Shown: piece by piece, positions 50,769 to 60,693 of the stretch
Numbering within the stretch: position 1 is the first letter of the stretch
How the letters are laid out: each line of letters starts with the position of its first letter
Assembly: GCF_031729055.1 (NCBI RefSeq)
Contig: NZ_JAVMIP010000010.1
Span: forward strand, 1 to 64,000
Direction of reading: 5' to 3'
From: Pseudocalidococcus azoricus BACA0444
Lineage (GTDB): Bacteria > Cyanobacteriota > Cyanobacteriia > Thermosynechococcales > Thermosynechococcaceae
Length of the DNA stretch: 64,000 bases
Translations under genes and position numbers: made by a program
The notes under the pieces: generated by a model
Database searches by the model: none
The model's input: the letters and a program-made list of their open reading frames with translations, nothing else
What the model was told of the DNA's origin: nothing

Positions 50769-51446
50769 TTAAGGGGCAGCACTGAAAGCAGGCAACATTG
50801 GGTCACAATCTCTGAGGGCAGAAGAACGGGCAAATAGCTGTATCCGGGCCCGCACTGCTACATCCGAATCACACTGGGCTAAGGTTTGCAGCAAAGTTAA
50901 AAGCCGCTCTCCCAAAGACTCATCCCTAACTTGGGGTAACAGATGAGTCGCCGCGACAACAGCCGCATAGCGCAATGCCCAATCACTCTCTAGAACTAGT
51001 TGTTCCAAAGCCACAATTACTCGGGCCTGGGCAGACAGAACTTGGACATCAGCAACTAAGTGCCAATCTAAGCCTCCTAACCCCTTCGTTGCAGCTCGCC
51101 GAACACTCGGTGCAAAATCACTGAGGGCGGCTTGCAGCAGAATCTCCAAGGCATCGGGATGGGCAATCATCGCTAAGGCCCGAATCGCATAGGCCCGCGC
51201 CCCATAGTTGTAGCTGTCCAGGCCAGTGAGTAGGGGTTGAACTGCGGCATGACCCAACCGCACTAAGCCATTCATCGCCACGAGGGCTGCCCCAGGATTG
51301 TTATAGCCTAGGACTGCCATTAGTGGAGGAATCGCTTCCAGAGAGCCGGTTGCAGCCAAAGCTTCCACAGACTGGATTAAGCCTGCTGGGGTTTCCGCTT
51401 GTTCAACCGCTTGGATGAGGGACATGAGGGATGTTGCAGTAGCCAT
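50769..51446 (-). CDS. cpcF: Phycocyanobilin lyase subunit CpcF
   Basis: A 225-residue HEAT-repeat protein, partner of CpcE in attaching phycocyanobilin to Cys84 of the phycocyanin alpha subunit. Repeats of the type NPGAALVAMNGLVRLGHAAVQ, NYGARAYAIRALAMIAHPDA and APSVRRAATKGLGGL span the protein. The gene follows cpcE by two bases. The heterodimer also can transfer or remove bilins. The length fits the family. Confidence 0.9.
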   Translation of the reverse strand: MATATSLMSLIQAVEQAETPAGLIQSVEALAATGSLEAIPPLMAVLGYNNPGAALVAMNGLVRLGHAAVQPLLTGLDSYNYGARAYAIRALAMIAHPDALEILLQAALSDFAPSVRRAATKGLGGLDWHLVADVQVLSAQARVIVALEQLVLESDWALRYAAVVAATHLLPQVRDESLGERLLTLLQTLAQCDSDVAVRARIQLFARSSALRDCDPMLPAFSAAP

Positions 51447-51448
51447 AA

Positions 51449-52339
51449 TTAAAGCAACCCATCCATCAACATCAGTAATTCAGTTAACTCAGGAGGAAAA
51501 TCGGACTGGGACAAATCAACAACACGCATCGCCCCCTGCACTAGGCCCCGAAGCGCGATCAGCTTAAAGCTGTTTTCTACCGCTGCTCCGGCAATGGCAC
51601 TGGCGGCTGGTAAATATCCGGTTGCCCCCAAATCCAATAGGGCCGAACGTCTTAATTGCACATCCGGTGAATTGAGGGCTTGGATCAACAGTTCTGCCGC
51701 CGCGGCATCTCCAGTAAGCTGGCAGAGGGCCCGCGCTGCTGCAAACTTGACCCGATCCATCGAGTGATTCAGGAAGGGACGAATTTCAGGAACAGCATCC
51801 TTGGCCTGGAGTTGACCCAAACTTTCCAATACCGCTTCATAGGGCTGGATCAGGTGGGGGCGACCGGGGACAAATTGGGCTGCAGCAACACCACCAGCTA
51901 AAAGTTCCAATAACGGAGGAATCGCCACCAAATCACCTAACTGACCCAAGGCCTGGGCTGCTGCCTCTCGAACATAGAAATCCTCACAGGCCAGGCAAGC
52001 AATCAAAGGACTCACAGCCCGTAAATCCCCAAGCTTGCCCAAGGCCCGAGCAGCATTGCGCCGGAGCGGATAGCCGCCCAATTCTGTCCGATCTGCTTGA
52101 TCCGCCAAGGCCTCAATCAAGGCCGAAACCGCTTGGGCGCGCAACTCTGGGGTAACTTGAGCTTGGCGACCAAACTTCCCCAACCACCAGGCCGCATAGT
52201 AGCGCAGACTTGTATCCGCATGACTCAATTGAGCCACCATCTGTAAAAAGATAGTCGCAGAATCAGCCTCACCACTGGGCACCCGGGGAGGATTGAGAGC
52301 AGGACTAGAAAAGGCGGACAAGAGGGAAGTCGTCATCAC
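51449..52339 (-). CDS. cpcE: Phycocyanobilin lyase subunit CpcE
   Basis: A 296-residue HEAT-repeat (PBS lyase) protein with about six helical repeats, e.g. LRYYAAWWLGKFGRQA, PLRRNAARALGKLGDLRAV and FYVREAAAQALGQLGDLVAI. With CpcF it forms the bilin lyase for CpcA Cys84. It lies between cpcD and cpcF in the standard cpc order. The AAWWLGKFG segment is a recognisable CpcE signature. Confidence 0.92.
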   Translation of the reverse strand: MMTTSLLSAFSSPALNPPRVPSGEADSATIFLQMVAQLSHADTSLRYYAAWWLGKFGRQAQVTPELRAQAVSALIEALADQADRTELGGYPLRRNAARALGKLGDLRAVSPLIACLACEDFYVREAAAQALGQLGDLVAIPPLLELLAGGVAAAQFVPGRPHLIQPYEAVLESLGQLQAKDAVPEIRPFLNHSMDRVKFAAARALCQLTGDAAAAELLIQALNSPDVQLRRSALLDLGATGYLPAASAIAGAAVENSFKLIALRGLVQGAMRVVDLSQSDFPPELTELLMLMDGLL

Positions 52340-52348
52340 CCAGCCGTC

Positions 52349-52588
52349 CTAACCCTCAGCAACTAAAGGAGTAATGCTGACGATTTTGCCGCCCAATCGG
52401 GAAATCCGCTGCATTTCTTCATTCATCCGGCCATAGGGAACCGTGACAAAGGTGCTGCCACTGCGGCGAATCGGGAAGCCTTGTTTATCAGCCTCTTCGT
52501 TCTGCCGTAACCCAACGACTTCATAACGAAACACCCGTCCAGAGGAAGGACTACTCGCGGTGCTGCTGGTAGCAGTTTGACCAAACAT
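52349..52588 (-). CDS. cpcD: Phycobilisome small rod-capping linker CpcD
   Basis: A 79-residue linker with a CpcD-like domain (GRVFRYEVVGLRQN, then FIRRSGSTFVTVPYGRM-like, NEEMQRISRLGGKIVSITP). It caps the distal end of the phycocyanin rod. The same domain type forms the C-terminal end of CpcC. The short Ser/Thr-rich N-terminus is usual. It lies 10 bases before cpcE. Confidence 0.93.
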   Translation of the reverse strand: MFGQTATSSTASSPSSGRVFRYEVVGLRQNEEADKQGFPIRRSGSTFVTVPYGRMNEEMQRISRLGGKIVSITPLVAEG

Positions 52589-52635
52589 GTAAAAACTCCC
52601 AACAATGGTGAACTGAGATTGAAGAGACCCTGACC

Positions 52636-53499
52636 CTAAGCAGGATTAACGCTGACAATACGCCCGCCGGTGCGATGAATCTGCTGCATTTTCGGCAACA
52701 GTTGCTCAAAGGGGACAAGATAAGCGGTGCTGCTGCGGCGAACCCCAGGATAGCCAGCCCCCCGAATACCAGCAACCTCTAACCGATAAATCCGACCGCT
52801 TTCACCATAGGAACCCCCTAAGCAGTTTTTCGGCGGGACATCATCGGTAGCAGCATAGAAGGCAAAGCTCCCATCGCTACTGGAAGGAGGCATGATTGTG
52901 GAGGCATTATTGCTGGCCAAATCCCGAGCTAAACGAGAGTGGGTACCGCCAGACTGGGAATTATCACTACTGGCATAGCCCCGATAAAGCTGGAACATCC
53001 GGGTAAAGCCAACCGTGCGGCCGCCAGTTTGGACATCAAAACCCCGATAGTAGGGCACCACAGCATCCCCAAAGTTATCGGTATATTCTTGGGAATCAAT
53101 GTAGGAATCAATATCGGCATCAAATCCCTGCTCTTGATACAAATCCAAGTGATAGATCACCTCTGATTCGTCATAGGGAGGCCGCCCCAACAAATGCTTG
53201 TAGTTGAGTTCAATAACTCGGGTTTGGAAACTGTTATAGAGAAACTTGTTTTTATATAGGTCTGACTTGGCCACAGCCCGGACAAATTCCCGGACTGTGA
53301 TCTTGCCATTGCGCAAAAGAGATTCAGCAGAAGCCAAACGCTCCGACTGCATCAAATAATCATTGCCTAAAACTTGACGATACACGGCCTGGATAACCGC
53401 CTCGACATCATCATCACTCCAGCTAGACCGTAACTCAACCGGGGCCGCATTGCTATAGGCGGACGTTCCCAGACGAGAAGCTGCTGCGGTAATCGCCAC
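52636..53499 (-). CDS. cpcC: Phycocyanin-associated rod linker CpcC
   Basis: A 287-residue rod linker. An N-terminal PF00427 domain (about 20-160; [58 protein letters not shown]) is followed by a spacer and a C-terminal CpcD-like domain (about 228-287; [38 protein letters not shown]). It links phycocyanin hexamers within the rod. Only one cpcC is present, consistent with short rods. It is separated from cpcA by 140 bases that may hold a processing or attenuation site. Confidence 0.93.
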   Translation of the reverse strand: MAITAAASRLGTSAYSNAAPVELRSSWSDDDVEAVIQAVYRQVLGNDYLMQSERLASAESLLRNGKITVREFVRAVAKSDLYKNKFLYNSFQTRVIELNYKHLLGRPPYDESEVIYHLDLYQEQGFDADIDSYIDSQEYTDNFGDAVVPYYRGFDVQTGGRTVGFTRMFQLYRGYASSDNSQSGGTHSRLARDLASNNASTIMPPSSSDGSFAFYAATDDVPPKNCLGGSYGESGRIYRLEVAGIRGAGYPGVRRSSTAYLVPFEQLLPKMQQIHRTGGRIVSVNPA

Positions 53500-53639
53500 G
53501 ACGCATTCTCCTGCTAAAGATCAAAGTGGACAGGTGGACTAAAAACAGGCCCGGCGCAGTCAACAAAGGATTAGAGTTACCCCCAAAATCATCTGCTAAC
53601 CACCCCGGGCACAACCAAACTAGAACTTAGGAACTAGCT

Positions 53640-54128
53640 CTAGCTGAGGGCGTTAATGGCATAGTCAAGGTAAGCATTGGCTTCGACAGCAGCTTGTCCG
53701 CTCAAACCATGGCTGGCTTTGATGCTTTTGAGGGCTTCTACATACCAGCTAGGAGATAGATCAAAGGTGCTGTTGATTTCAGCCAAACCAGCCACCAAGT
53801 ACTCATCCAAAGGACCAGTTCCACCAGCCACTAAGGAGTAGGTAACAATCCGCAGGTAGTAGCCGATATCTCGGGCACATTTGGCCTTGCCTTCAGGAGT
53901 TGAAGCGTATTGAGATCCTTGCAAAGAGGTGGTGTAAGGAAACTTTTGATACACGGCAGAAGCAGCACCATCAATCAAGCTTTGAGCATTGCTGGTCAAG
54001 GCGCGAGCGGCTTCTAAGCTGGCAGCAGCCCGTTTGAACCGACCATCAGCGGCTTGGAGTTCGGTATTGCTGAGGAAACGACCTTGGGTATCAGCGGCGG
54101 CAATCGCTTCAGTAATCGGGGTCTTCAT
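53640..54128 (-). CDS. cpcA: C-phycocyanin alpha subunit
   Basis: A 162-residue light-harvesting subunit starting [20 protein letters not shown]. The bilin-binding Cys is C84 in [19 protein letters not shown], with the conserved Asp87 beside it. It pairs with CpcB to form the (alpha-beta) trimers and hexamers of the rods. Full normal length. Translated from the cpcB message, 79 bases downstream. Confidence 0.97.
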   Translation of the reverse strand: MKTPITEAIAAADTQGRFLSNTELQAADGRFKRAAASLEAARALTSNAQSLIDGAASAVYQKFPYTTSLQGSQYASTPEGKAKCARDIGYYLRIVTYSLVAGGTGPLDEYLVAGLAEINSTFDLSPSWYVEALKSIKASHGLSGQAAVEANAYLDYAINALS

Positions 54129-54207
54129 AGTCTTGAGATTTCTCCCTTAATAAGTTTCGTGTCTTAGAAAGCGGTCAGGAAAATTTTGGTGTATTCATCC
54201 AAGGGGA

Positions 54208-54726
54208 CTAGGCTACAGCAGCAGCAGCCCGATCAAAGTAGCCAGCGACTTCAGAGATCAAAGAGCTGCAATCGCCAGGGACAATACCGTTGGGATCGTT
54301 AGCTACAGCAATTGCTGCATCCTTCATTTTAGAGACACCGGTGGCAACAGAAGAACCAGGAACGCCCAAAGCTTGGTAGGTTTCCCGCAGGCCGTTTAAG
54401 CAACGATCATCCAACACACTGGAGTCGCCAGCCAAGGTAGCGTAGGTGACATAGCGCAAGATGATTTCCATGTCGCGTAAGCAGGCAGCCATACGACGGT
54501 TGGTATAGGCGTTTCCACCGGGCTGAATTAATTGAGGTTGTTCGGCAAAGAGGCTCCGAGCAGCATTGGCAACAATCGTGGAAGCGTTGCTGGTGATACG
54601 GTTAACAACATCCAAGCGCTTATTCCCTTCCTTCACCAAGTTGGACAGGGCATCGAATTGGGCACTGGTGAGGAATTCACCCCGGGCATCGGCCTGAGCT
54701 ACAACTTTGGCAAATGCGTCTAGCAT
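54208..54726 (-). CDS. cpcB: C-phycocyanin beta subunit
   Basis: A 172-residue subunit starting [20 protein letters not shown]. Both bilin sites are present: C82 in [12 protein letters not shown] and C153 in [15 protein letters not shown]72, which is methylated in phycocyanins, is in GGNAY. The ATG at 54726 has AAGGAG upstream; the frame is open to 54927 only by chance. First gene of the cpc operon, whose promoter must lie in the 677-base gap before it. Confidence 0.97.
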   Translation of the reverse strand: MLDAFAKVVAQADARGEFLTSAQFDALSNLVKEGNKRLDVVNRITSNASTIVANAARSLFAEQPQLIQPGGNAYTNRRMAACLRDMEIILRYVTYATLAGDSSVLDDRCLNGLRETYQALGVPGSSVATGVSKMKDAAIAVANDPNGIVPGDCSSLISEVAGYFDRAAAAVA

Positions 54727-55403
54727 GGATAAAATCTCCTTAAAAAGAAGTCTGGACTTCGTGAGCAATTTATAGAGAGTTAAGGCAACTGCCGAAGCAG
54801 CACAAAAGGTTTGTTTCTTAAAGAACTGTTTGATCCACAGGAATCGCCACAATTTAGAAAGGAACCAGGCCTGGGCAATAAACTCTTCTCGCCAAGATAG
54901 ATTAAGCTGAAATGCTTCAAACTCCAATCTATGTTGCGGTCAGATAATTGCGTACCCTATGTTCGCCATCTGGCCAATTCGGGATTCAAGACAGCCTGTT
55001 CAACAGACCCTTCAGGTATTTCTTATACAATGCTGCGGGAATCAGTTTTATCAGAAGTTATCAATTCGTAAAACTTACACAGAAATTTAAATTATTTTCC
55101 AACTCTAGCCACGGGTAATCAGCAAAAATGGCTACTTAATGTAAAGTTATGTTTCCTTTCTTAAACTTAGTTCAACTTCCTCTGAGGATTTATGGGTCTA
55201 AACTGTAACGAGCAGTCCCTTGGGCGTTTAAGGATAGGCCTGAATTGATGAGACAAATATACTGATGAGAGCATAAAAATCTGGCTCTGGGCCGGGGTAA
55301 TGAATCTCTCCCCTCAGCAAATTAAGCCGCAGAGACTATGGGGGAGAAAAAAGACCAGAACTCTCAACCTTAAGATCGTGATGTGACCCTTACCAGGCCT
55401 GGG
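54727..55403. other. Long cpc operon leader/promoter region
   Basis: 677 bases between the GntR-type gene and cpcB. It should contain the strong, light- and nitrogen-responsive cpc promoters and a long 5' leader. One weak candidate promoter on the minus strand is TTGAAC (55170-55175), 18 bases, CATAAC (55146-55151). I found no additional gene; the open frame at 54727-54927 is not conserved. Confidence 0.45.
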
Positions 55404-56405
55404 CTACGAAGCCTTAATTTCCTCCAAAAAATCCGTTAACCCCAATTCCCGCTTGAGGATATCCACGGAATTAATATCAATGTAGCTCTCACAGCAAATT
55501 AAGCGAGGTGGGCGAATTAAGTTTTCCCGGACAGAGGCAATGGTCGCTTTGACATGATCGGAACTGGCACGGTCGCTAATAATTGTGTGGGCCCGGTGAA
55601 CTAAAGCATTGAGTTTATAGGCATCATTTACCTGGGCAGTCACCAAGAGCAGATCGTCCCCCCGCAAACTGTGGATCATCACCTCCGCCACCCCTAAGGT
55701 TCCGGAACTCAGGCTGACCAGGCCCAAGCAACAGCCCGGGGGCAATTTTTGAATGACCTCCAATTCCCGTTGATAGTTATAAATATCAATAAAAAATAAC
55801 CTGACCCCCTTGGCTCGAGCAATCGCTTCTGTCATGCTGGCAAAGTAACGCACAGTCACCAAGGTCGCCGCACTATCCGGTTGTAGAAGTGTTTCGATCT
55901 CTTCGAGATAGATTAACTCCACAGGGACAGGTAGGAGTTGCTGGAGTTCCTGGGTAATTAACTCACCTGCCCCCTGATCATGTTGGGGTACCGTCACAAT
56001 CACCCGGACTCCTGCTTTTTGCCGAGCTTCAATTTCCGCTAAGAATAATTCCCGGATTTGCCCTAAGGAGTAGCCCATCCCCAGCAAGGTATCTAAACTA
56101 TCTTGGACAAGGCGATGAACGGGGACTACCGTGGGGCGGGCCCGTCGCGGCATACTATCCTCTTGACCAAGGGCCCGGACATAAATACCTGACCCCACCT
56201 GTGCCTTGACCAGGCCTGCCGCCTCTAGGCGTTCATAGACTTTGCTAATGGTATTGCGGTGCAGGCCCGTTTGCATGGCCAATTGGCGGGTACTGGGCAG
56301 TCGGTATCCAGGCGGAAACTGGCGCGCCGCAATCGCAAAACTAATTTGGTTAAAGAGTTGGGTGGAGGCCGGAATCTCACTCTCTGGCTGAATGTGAAAC
56401 TGCAC
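55404..56405 (-). CDS. GntR-family transcriptional regulator
   Basis: A 333-residue regulator. The N-terminal winged helix (residues 15-80: PPGYRLPSTRQLAMQTGLHR, NTISKVYERLEAAGLVKAQ, GSGIYV) is the GntR DNA-binding domain. The remainder (about 110-333) is not an aminotransferase but looks like a Rossmann-type effector domain, with GVRVIVTVPQHDQGAG and LRGDDLLLVTAQVNDAY. The ligand is unknown. It is directly upstream of cpcB in the same direction, so control of phycocyanin expression is a reasonable hypothesis. I recall such genes as common in cyanobacteria. Confidence 0.8.
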   Translation of the reverse strand: MQFHIQPESEIPASTQLFNQISFAIAARQFPPGYRLPSTRQLAMQTGLHRNTISKVYERLEAAGLVKAQVGSGIYVRALGQEDSMPRRARPTVVPVHRLVQDSLDTLLGMGYSLGQIRELFLAEIEARQKAGVRVIVTVPQHDQGAGELITQELQQLLPVPVELIYLEEIETLLQPDSAATLVTVRYFASMTEAIARAKGVRLFFIDIYNYQRELEVIQKLPPGCCLGLVSLSSGTLGVAEVMIHSLRGDDLLLVTAQVNDAYKLNALVHRAHTIISDRASSDHVKATIASVRENLIRPPRLICCESYIDINSVDILKRELGLTDFLEEIKAS

Positions 56406-56536
56406 CGCTTGCCCCTCATGCTATCTAAACTGTTCAGTGAATCCTTACGGCTAGAGATTTCTGCCTATGCCAAAGCGATAAAATTACCATCTTAGCCGAT
56501 GAATTGCCGCCCAAGACTGCATAATTGGCCCAAAAT

Positions 56537-57661
56537 TTACGCAAAGCCCTTGCCCTTAGTCATTGACGGAGTTGGGGCAACACAGGCCTGGAGTTGAGCC
56601 TTAATTTTAGCCTCGTCTAACCCCTGACCAATTAAGACCAGTTGGTTCTTCGGTGCGCCTGTCCAATCTTGATCGTCTAAGGTGAACCGCTTGCCACTCA
56701 GATGAAAGACATGACGGCGGGGGCTTTCCTCAAACCAGAGAATCCCTTTAGCCCGAAACACAGCATCTGGCATCTGGTTATCGAGAAAATTCTGGAATTT
56801 CCGAATCGCAAAGGGCCGCTCGCTCTGGAAGGACACTGAGATAAAGCCATCCATTTCCAAGTGATCCGAGTGGTGATGGTGATGCCCGTGATCGTGATGG
56901 TCGTGGCCGCAGGTGTCATCGCAAACATGATCATGGTGATCGGCGTGATCGTGGTGGTCATGGTGATCGTGATGTTCTGCTTTTTGTGATTCAGGTTCGG
57001 GACTAAAGTAGCGATCACTTTCAAACAGGCCCACGCTCAAAATTAGGGGCAGCGGCACTTGGGATTTGACTGTCCGAATAATTCTGGCCCCGGCCCGGGA
57101 TTCCTGGAGACGTTTTTCTAATTCTTGGACGCGGGTTTCTGGGACGAGATCCGTTTTATTGAGGAGAATCACATCCCCGTAGGCAATTTGGCTTTGGGCG
57201 GCGGTGCTGTTAAACAAGTCCAGGCTAAAGTTCTCGGCATCAACAACCGTCACAATGGAGTCTAAGCGAGTTAAGTCCCGTAGATCAGTCCCCAAAAAGG
57301 TCAAGGCAACGGGGAGAGGATCCGCCAGGCCAGTGGTTTCTACCACCAAATAGTCCACCTTGTCCGGTCGCTCCAGGACACGATAAACAGCATTGACCAA
57401 ATCATTATTAATTGTGCAACAGATGCAACCATTGTTTAACTCCACCATGTCGTCGTCGGTTTTAACCAGTAACTCCTGATCAATCCCAATCTCCCCAAAT
57501 TCATTGACGAGGACGGCCGTTTTCAGACCGTCTTGGTTCGTCAGAATATGGTTCAGGAGGGTAGTTTTGCCGCTGCCCAAAAAGCCAGTAATGATCGTCA
57601 CAGGCAATCCATGCTTAGGCACATTCATGACGGGAGGAACAGCAGTAGAGGAGATAGGCAT
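56537..57661 (-). CDS. CobW/COG0523-family metal chaperone GTPase with His-rich loop
   Basis: A 374-residue P-loop GTPase. Walker A GFLGSGKTTLL, the metal-binding CxCC motif in NNGCICCTIN, ETTGLADPLP, and NKTDL (base recognition) are present. A long His/Asp-rich loop (about residues 225-270, many HHD and HHH triplets plus CDDTC) should bind zinc or another metal. A CobW C-terminal domain follows. Such proteins deliver Zn, Co or Fe to client enzymes, often under zinc control; no Zur site was identified. ATG 57661 is taken, with M12 as an alternative. Confidence 0.88.
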   Translation of the reverse strand: MPISSTAVPPVMNVPKHGLPVTIITGFLGSGKTTLLNHILTNQDGLKTAVLVNEFGEIGIDQELLVKTDDDMVELNNGCICCTINNDLVNAVYRVLERPDKVDYLVVETTGLADPLPVALTFLGTDLRDLTRLDSIVTVVDAENFSLDLFNSTAAQSQIAYGDVILLNKTDLVPETRVQELEKRLQESRAGARIIRTVKSQVPLPLILSVGLFESDRYFSPEPESQKAEHHDHHDHHDHADHHDHVCDDTCGHDHHDHGHHHHHSDHLEMDGFISVSFQSERPFAIRKFQNFLDNQMPDAVFRAKGILWFEESPRRHVFHLSGKRFTLDDQDWTGAPKNQLVLIGQGLDEAKIKAQLQACVAPTPSMTKGKGFA

Positions 57662-58125
57662 ATAACGTTAGCTCGGACAGTAACAATGATTAACCCCAAC
57701 TAACAGGATCAGTATGTCCCAGGCCCCGGCGGTCTGTTTGACCCCGATCTACTATTGGGTAGGTTAATTCTAGCTTAGGGACGCAACTGGGTTGAGTGAA
57801 GACTCTACATTCCAACCAAGAGAGACAGTATTTCTTGGGCATTGGCTATAGCGTTACTCATTTAAGACTCTTATTTAGACAAGTCAGAAAATGCTTCATG
57901 GGCAGTCTTTTTAAGATTTATACTCTCTCAGGACAGTCTGCGTAACGCTATAGGTCTGTATCTTAATTCCCCCTGGGAGCTTGGATAGGGGCGAGTTGAA
58001 AATGATCTTGCTGATGGGGGTTCTGAGTTATTTTCGAGCCAGAACAGCCCGCCTAACTCACCCTACTTTTAAAGCACTGTTGTTGAAGTCCCTTGCTGCG
58101 TTATGATTAAAAATGCGAATTTTCG
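57662..58125. other. Intergenic region containing MITE copy 2
   Basis: About 460 bases between the CobW-type gene and tRNA-Met. MITE copy 2 occupies 57846-57953. The part next to the CobW gene should hold its promoter. Nothing else recognised. Confidence 0.5.
57846..57953. mobile_element. MITE copy 2
   Basis: 108 bases with perfect 12-base terminal inverted repeats CTATAGCGTTAC and GTAACGCTATAG. It aligns along its length with copy 1 (47925-48031), with some differences in the left third. There is no coding capacity. Confidence 0.78.
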
Positions 58126-58198
58126 GCTCTGTAGCTCAGTTGGTTAGAGCAGGGGACTCATAAGCCCAAGGTCATGTGTTCAAGTCACATCAGAGCCA
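58126..58198 (+). tRNA. trnM: tRNA-Met(CAU), elongator type
   Basis: 73 bases. The acceptor stem GGCTCTG pairs with CAGAGCC, discriminator A; D-arm AGCTCAGTTGGTTAGAGC; anticodon loop CTCATAA with anticodon CAU; T-arm GTGTTCAAGTCAC. There is no encoded CCA. The body resembles the elongator Met tRNA rather than the initiator. A lysidine-modified tRNA-Ile(CAU) is the alternative. Confidence 0.9.
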
Positions 58199-58209
58199 TA
58201 TATTCAAAC

Positions 58210-58908
58210 CTATTGCTGTAATGCCTTGAGAAATCGCTGCATACTGGCGAAAACCCCCCCCCCCCCAGGAGTTTCTGCCTGCTCCCCATAGAGGATTTTA
58301 TCAATCTGCTCACCACTCGGCTTGGCTGGAGTTGCTCCGAGACGTTGATATTCACCGTTCACATCGCGCCAAATTTCCCAATCCCCCGGATAGGCCCGTA
58401 ACAAGGCTGTGGTGTCATCTAGGGGGCGGATGTAATAAGCGGTGTCCAGGGTGTTTAGGAATCGCTCCCGCAACTGTCGTCCTGCATAGCCAATCCCAAC
58501 AATGGCCACGTCTTGGAGTTTGGGATTCAGCAAAATAAAGGGGCGATTTCCGGCAGCATTACACATTTGTTCGATGTAGGACACCTCAACAGGGGAGGGA
58601 GTAATGCAGACAAAGGCCTGATCTTGCTCTTGGACAGGCTCAAGCAATTCATTCACGCCTCGAACCGAGAAAATCGGATTTTGCCAATCCCGTCGGGCTA
58701 GGGCCGCTGCCCCTGCATCCGCAAAAAAGACCTTTAGGTGCACTCCTAAATCTTGAAATAGTTCCAGATAGCTCCAGGCCAGGGGCATCATTTGTAAATC
58801 TGGCAAAAGTATTTCAATCTGAATCCGGTTAATCCCAGCATCTAGGGCGGCCTGGGTAGCAGCTTTGGCCTGGTTAATGACTTCATCAAGGCTAGTGGGT
58901 ACGGTCAT
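58210..58908 (-). CDS. DUF1995-family protein
   Basis: A 232-residue soluble protein of DUF1995, a family of cyanobacteria and plastids. Typical segments are RIQIEILLPDLQMMPLAW, VKVFFADAGAAALA-like, FVCITPSPVEVSYIEQMC and AYYIRPLDDTTALLRAYPG. In plants, members are chloroplast proteins; the function here is unknown. A run of 13 G (minus strand, plus-strand C at 58254-58266) encodes the Gly stretch near the C-terminus and could be prone to slippage, which would alter only the last 15-20 residues. Confidence 0.78.
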   Translation of the reverse strand: MTVPTSLDEVINQAKAATQAALDAGINRIQIEILLPDLQMMPLAWSYLELFQDLGVHLKVFFADAGAAALARRDWQNPIFSVRGVNELLEPVQEQDQAFVCITPSPVEVSYIEQMCNAAGNRPFILLNPKLQDVAIVGIGYAGRQLRERFLNTLDTAYYIRPLDDTTALLRAYPGDWEIWRDVNGEYQRLGATPAKPSGEQIDKILYGEQAETPGGGGVFASMQRFLKALQQ

Positions 58909-58919
58909 GGGCTTAGACT

Positions 58920-59261
58920 TTAACTCCCAATTTGTTGCCCAAGGGCTGTACAGATGGCCTGCATTTCACTAATTAGTTTTGGGGCATTGTCTAGGCTACC
59001 TTGTTTAGCTTCGGATTCGAGTTGCGCCGCTAAGGTTTGGATGCCATGGGCCCCAACATTACCACTAGAACCTTTTAAATGATGGGCCTCGCGCATCATT
59101 GCGTCTAAGTCCTGGCGAGTGACCGCTGCTTGGGCGGCCCCTAGATGACTTTTAGCATCTTCCACAAAGGTCAGGAGTAACTCTTGCTCAAACTCCCGAT
59201 CCCCCCCCGATAATTCCGCTAGATAGTCCCAATCAATGAATGGAGACAACTCCATATCCAA
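58920..59261 (-). CDS. Hpt-domain phosphotransfer protein
   Basis: A 113-residue single-domain histidine phosphotransfer protein. The phosphorylated His is H60 in the EAHHLKGSSGNVG motif. It is all helical, with the usual four-helix length. It should relay phosphate between a hybrid kinase and a response regulator that are not in the window. It lies between murA and the DUF1995 gene on the same strand, and may be cotranscribed with either. Confidence 0.88.
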   Translation of the reverse strand: MDMELSPFIDWDYLAELSGGDREFEQELLLTFVEDAKSHLGAAQAAVTRQDLDAMMREAHHLKGSSGNVGAHGIQTLAAQLESEAKQGSLDNAPKLISEMQAICTALGQQIGS

Positions 59262-59291
59262 AACCTCGACTTCAAGGACAATAGTTCTACC

Positions 59292-60605
59292 TTAAAGTAC
59301 GGCCGTGGCCTGGGGTACCCCATTCACCCGCTCAAGTTTGGCTCCCAGTTGCTGGAGCTTAGCCTCAATGGCCTCATAGCCTCGATCTAAGTGGGTTAAA
59401 CCATAAACTTGGGTTTCTCCTTGGGCAGCCAGTCCGGCTACCACCAAAGCGGCTGTGGCTCGCAGATCTGTCCCCATCACCGGCGCACCGGATAAAAAGG
59501 GAACGCCGCGAATCACCGCATGGTTGCCTTTGATCCGAATATCTGCCCCCATCCGATTCAATTCCGGGACATGGCCAAAACGATTTTCAAATACCGTTTC
59601 GCTAAAAATACTATTTCCCTCGGCAATGGTCATGAGGGCCATAAAGAGGGATTGCATATCGGTGGGAAATCCTGGATAGGGTAGGGTCTCGATATCGGTG
59701 CTAGTATAAGTCTCCGCCGGGATAAAGCGCAGGGTTTTGGGGGTTTCCTGGACAATTTGCGCCCCCATTTCTTCCAATTTGGCAATGATTGGGGTGAGGT
59801 GATCTGGGAAAACAGGAGCCAGGGTAATCTCAGAACGAGTAATAGCCGCGGCGGTCAGAAACGTCCCCGTTTCGATCCGGTCGGGAATGATCTCGTAATC
59901 TGTCCCGTGGAGTTTCTGTACCCCAACAATCGTAATGGTGTTTGTCCCGGCCCCGCGAATTTTTGCCCCCATCGAGCGACAGAAATTGGCCAAATCCACC
60001 ACTTCCGGTTCCTGGGCGGCATTTTCAATAATGGTTTCCCCATCCGCCAAGGTTGCGGCCATCATCAACGTTTCCGTGGCCCCCACACTGGGATAGTCAA
60101 GATAGATTTTTGCCCCTTTCAGTTTGCGGGCGTAGGCCTGGACAATGCCATGTTCAATATGGACTTCTGCTCCCATGGCTTGTAACCCCCGCACATGGAG
60201 TTCAACGGGGCGGGCCCCAATGGCACAGCCACCCGGTAAGGGCACACGGGCCGTTCCCAGGCGAGCTAAGAGGGGGCCAATGGCAAAGAAACTAGCCCGT
60301 AACTGACTGACCAGTTCATAGGGAGCATGGGCTGAGGTTAGGTGGCGAGAGTCGAGGGAGAGGCCGCCTTTAGAGGGGAAAAGCTTTACGCCCAGGGCCT
60401 GGAGAATTTCCCCCATCCGGTTAATGTCAGCCAAGGCAGGAACGTTGTGAAAATGACAGGTATCTTCCGCTAACAAGGCTCCAGTCATCAACACCAAGGC
60501 CGAATTTTTGGCTCCACTGATCTTGACGTGACCACTCAGTTGTCGTCCGCCGTAAATCCGCAGATAGGGCTGATCCTGAGAAATGGTGTTAATCAGTGGG
60601 GGCAT
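59292..60605 (-). CDS. murA: UDP-N-acetylglucosamine 1-carboxyvinyltransferase
   Basis: First committed step of peptidoglycan synthesis, transferring enolpyruvyl from PEP to UDP-GlcNAc. 437 aa. [19 protein letters not shown] holds the conserved Lys-Asn (K33, N34), [15 protein letters not shown] the catalytic Cys (C127, the fosfomycin target), and [10 protein letters not shown] the Asp/Arg loop. ATG 60605 gives the usual start; the frame open to 60797 overlaps the upstream gene and is not conserved. It acts in the cytoplasm. Confidence 0.95.
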   Translation of the reverse strand: MPPLINTISQDQPYLRIYGGRQLSGHVKISGAKNSALVLMTGALLAEDTCHFHNVPALADINRMGEILQALGVKLFPSKGGLSLDSRHLTSAHAPYELVSQLRASFFAIGPLLARLGTARVPLPGGCAIGARPVELHVRGLQAMGAEVHIEHGIVQAYARKLKGAKIYLDYPSVGATETLMMAATLADGETIIENAAQEPEVVDLANFCRSMGAKIRGAGTNTITIVGVQKLHGTDYEIIPDRIETGTFLTAAAITRSEITLAPVFPDHLTPIIAKLEEMGAQIVQETPKTLRFIPAETYTSTDIETLPYPGFPTDMQSLFMALMTIAEGNSIFSETVFENRFGHVPELNRMGADIRIKGNHAVIRGVPFLSGAPVMGTDLRATAALVVAGLAAQGETQVYGLTHLDRGYEAIEAKLQQLGAKLERVNGVPQATAVL

Positions 60606-60693
60606 ATAGTTTTCGTAAAAAGTAATGTAAAGTTCCCCCAAATTGTAGCGGAAAGACTGCCTAATTATGCATTTTTTATGATGTGAAGCCTGT

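Noticed and set aside
54727-54927. Upstream extension of the cpcB frame
   Set aside because: The ATG at 54726 has an AAGGAG site and matches the known beta-subunit start; the extension is not conserved.
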